Of a DNA stretch of 22,743 nucleotides, positions 22,719-22,743 are shown piece after piece. The stretch comes from Clostridium_T sp040217795 (lineage in GTDB: Bacteria; Bacillota; Clostridia; Clostridiales; Clostridiaceae): assembly GCA_040217795.1 (NCBI GenBank), contig JBEHWK010000043.1, positions 1 to 22,743 of the forward strand. Direction: 5' to 3'. Below the pieces are notes generated by a model. That model saw nothing but the letters and a program-made list of their open reading frames with translations, made no database searches and was not told the origin of the DNA. Position 1 is the stretch's first letter. Every line of letters starts with the position of its first letter. The position numbers were made by a program, and so were the translations under genes.

Positions 22719-22743
22719 ATGGAATTACACTACGCAGCGAAGC

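Overview
The window reads as chromosome of a low-GC, endospore-forming member of the Clostridia. The signs are AT-rich codon use, strong GGAGG-type ribosome binding sites, a gerW/ytfJ sporulation gene next to its DUF2953 partner, a guanine riboswitch ahead of an AzgA-type purine permease, and U-rich intrinsic terminators. Genus cannot be fixed from sequence alone. No rRNA, tRNA, CRISPR array or prophage was seen.

Layout. Positions 20-3808 hold a complete polyamine ABC importer operon (potABCD), closed by a perfect 18-bp palindrome that also faces the convergent diguanylate cyclase gene (3879-5018, minus strand). Positions 5272-7579 encode a two-gene ABC exporter-like unit (ATPase plus a large permease). 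A 56-aa orphan ORF follows (7785-7955), preceded by a bipartite promoter-like element. Positions 8158-12862 carry sbcDC, the Mre11/Rad50-type DNA end-processing nuclease. Next come an MBL-fold hydrolase (12950-13756) and a secreted tandem-repeat protein on the minus strand (13889-14752), whose reading frame runs through its own terminator. After a 588-nt gap comes the ytfI-like/gerW pair (15341-16407), then the guanine riboswitch and purine permease (16598-18191), an Fe-ADH/glycerol dehydrogenase-like gene (18439-19509), a one-cysteine HesB/IscA-like protein (19922-20203) and a DUF5050-type lipoprotein (20417-21502).

The right end (21646-22227) is a wrecked alpha/beta hydrolase gene. It is interrupted by a structured, roughly 352-bp element that looks like a non-autonomous IS200/IS605 (tnpB) derivative with two tnpB 3' ends on the minus strand. 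A 59-aa single-pass membrane peptide follows (22387-22566).

Intergenic themes. A dispersed imperfect-hairpin family with arms like GGGTCAGGCACGC...GCGTGCCTGACCC recurs in at least six gaps, sometimes with a U-run so that it doubles as a terminator. A second motif, AATAATATTCTC-N17-GGAGTATAATTAAATTA, occurs twice with exact spacing, upstream of the 56-aa ORF and of the ytfI-gerW pair. It is the best candidate here for an undescribed regulatory element. No new multi-gene system could be supported; most genes are ordinary housekeeping or accessory functions.
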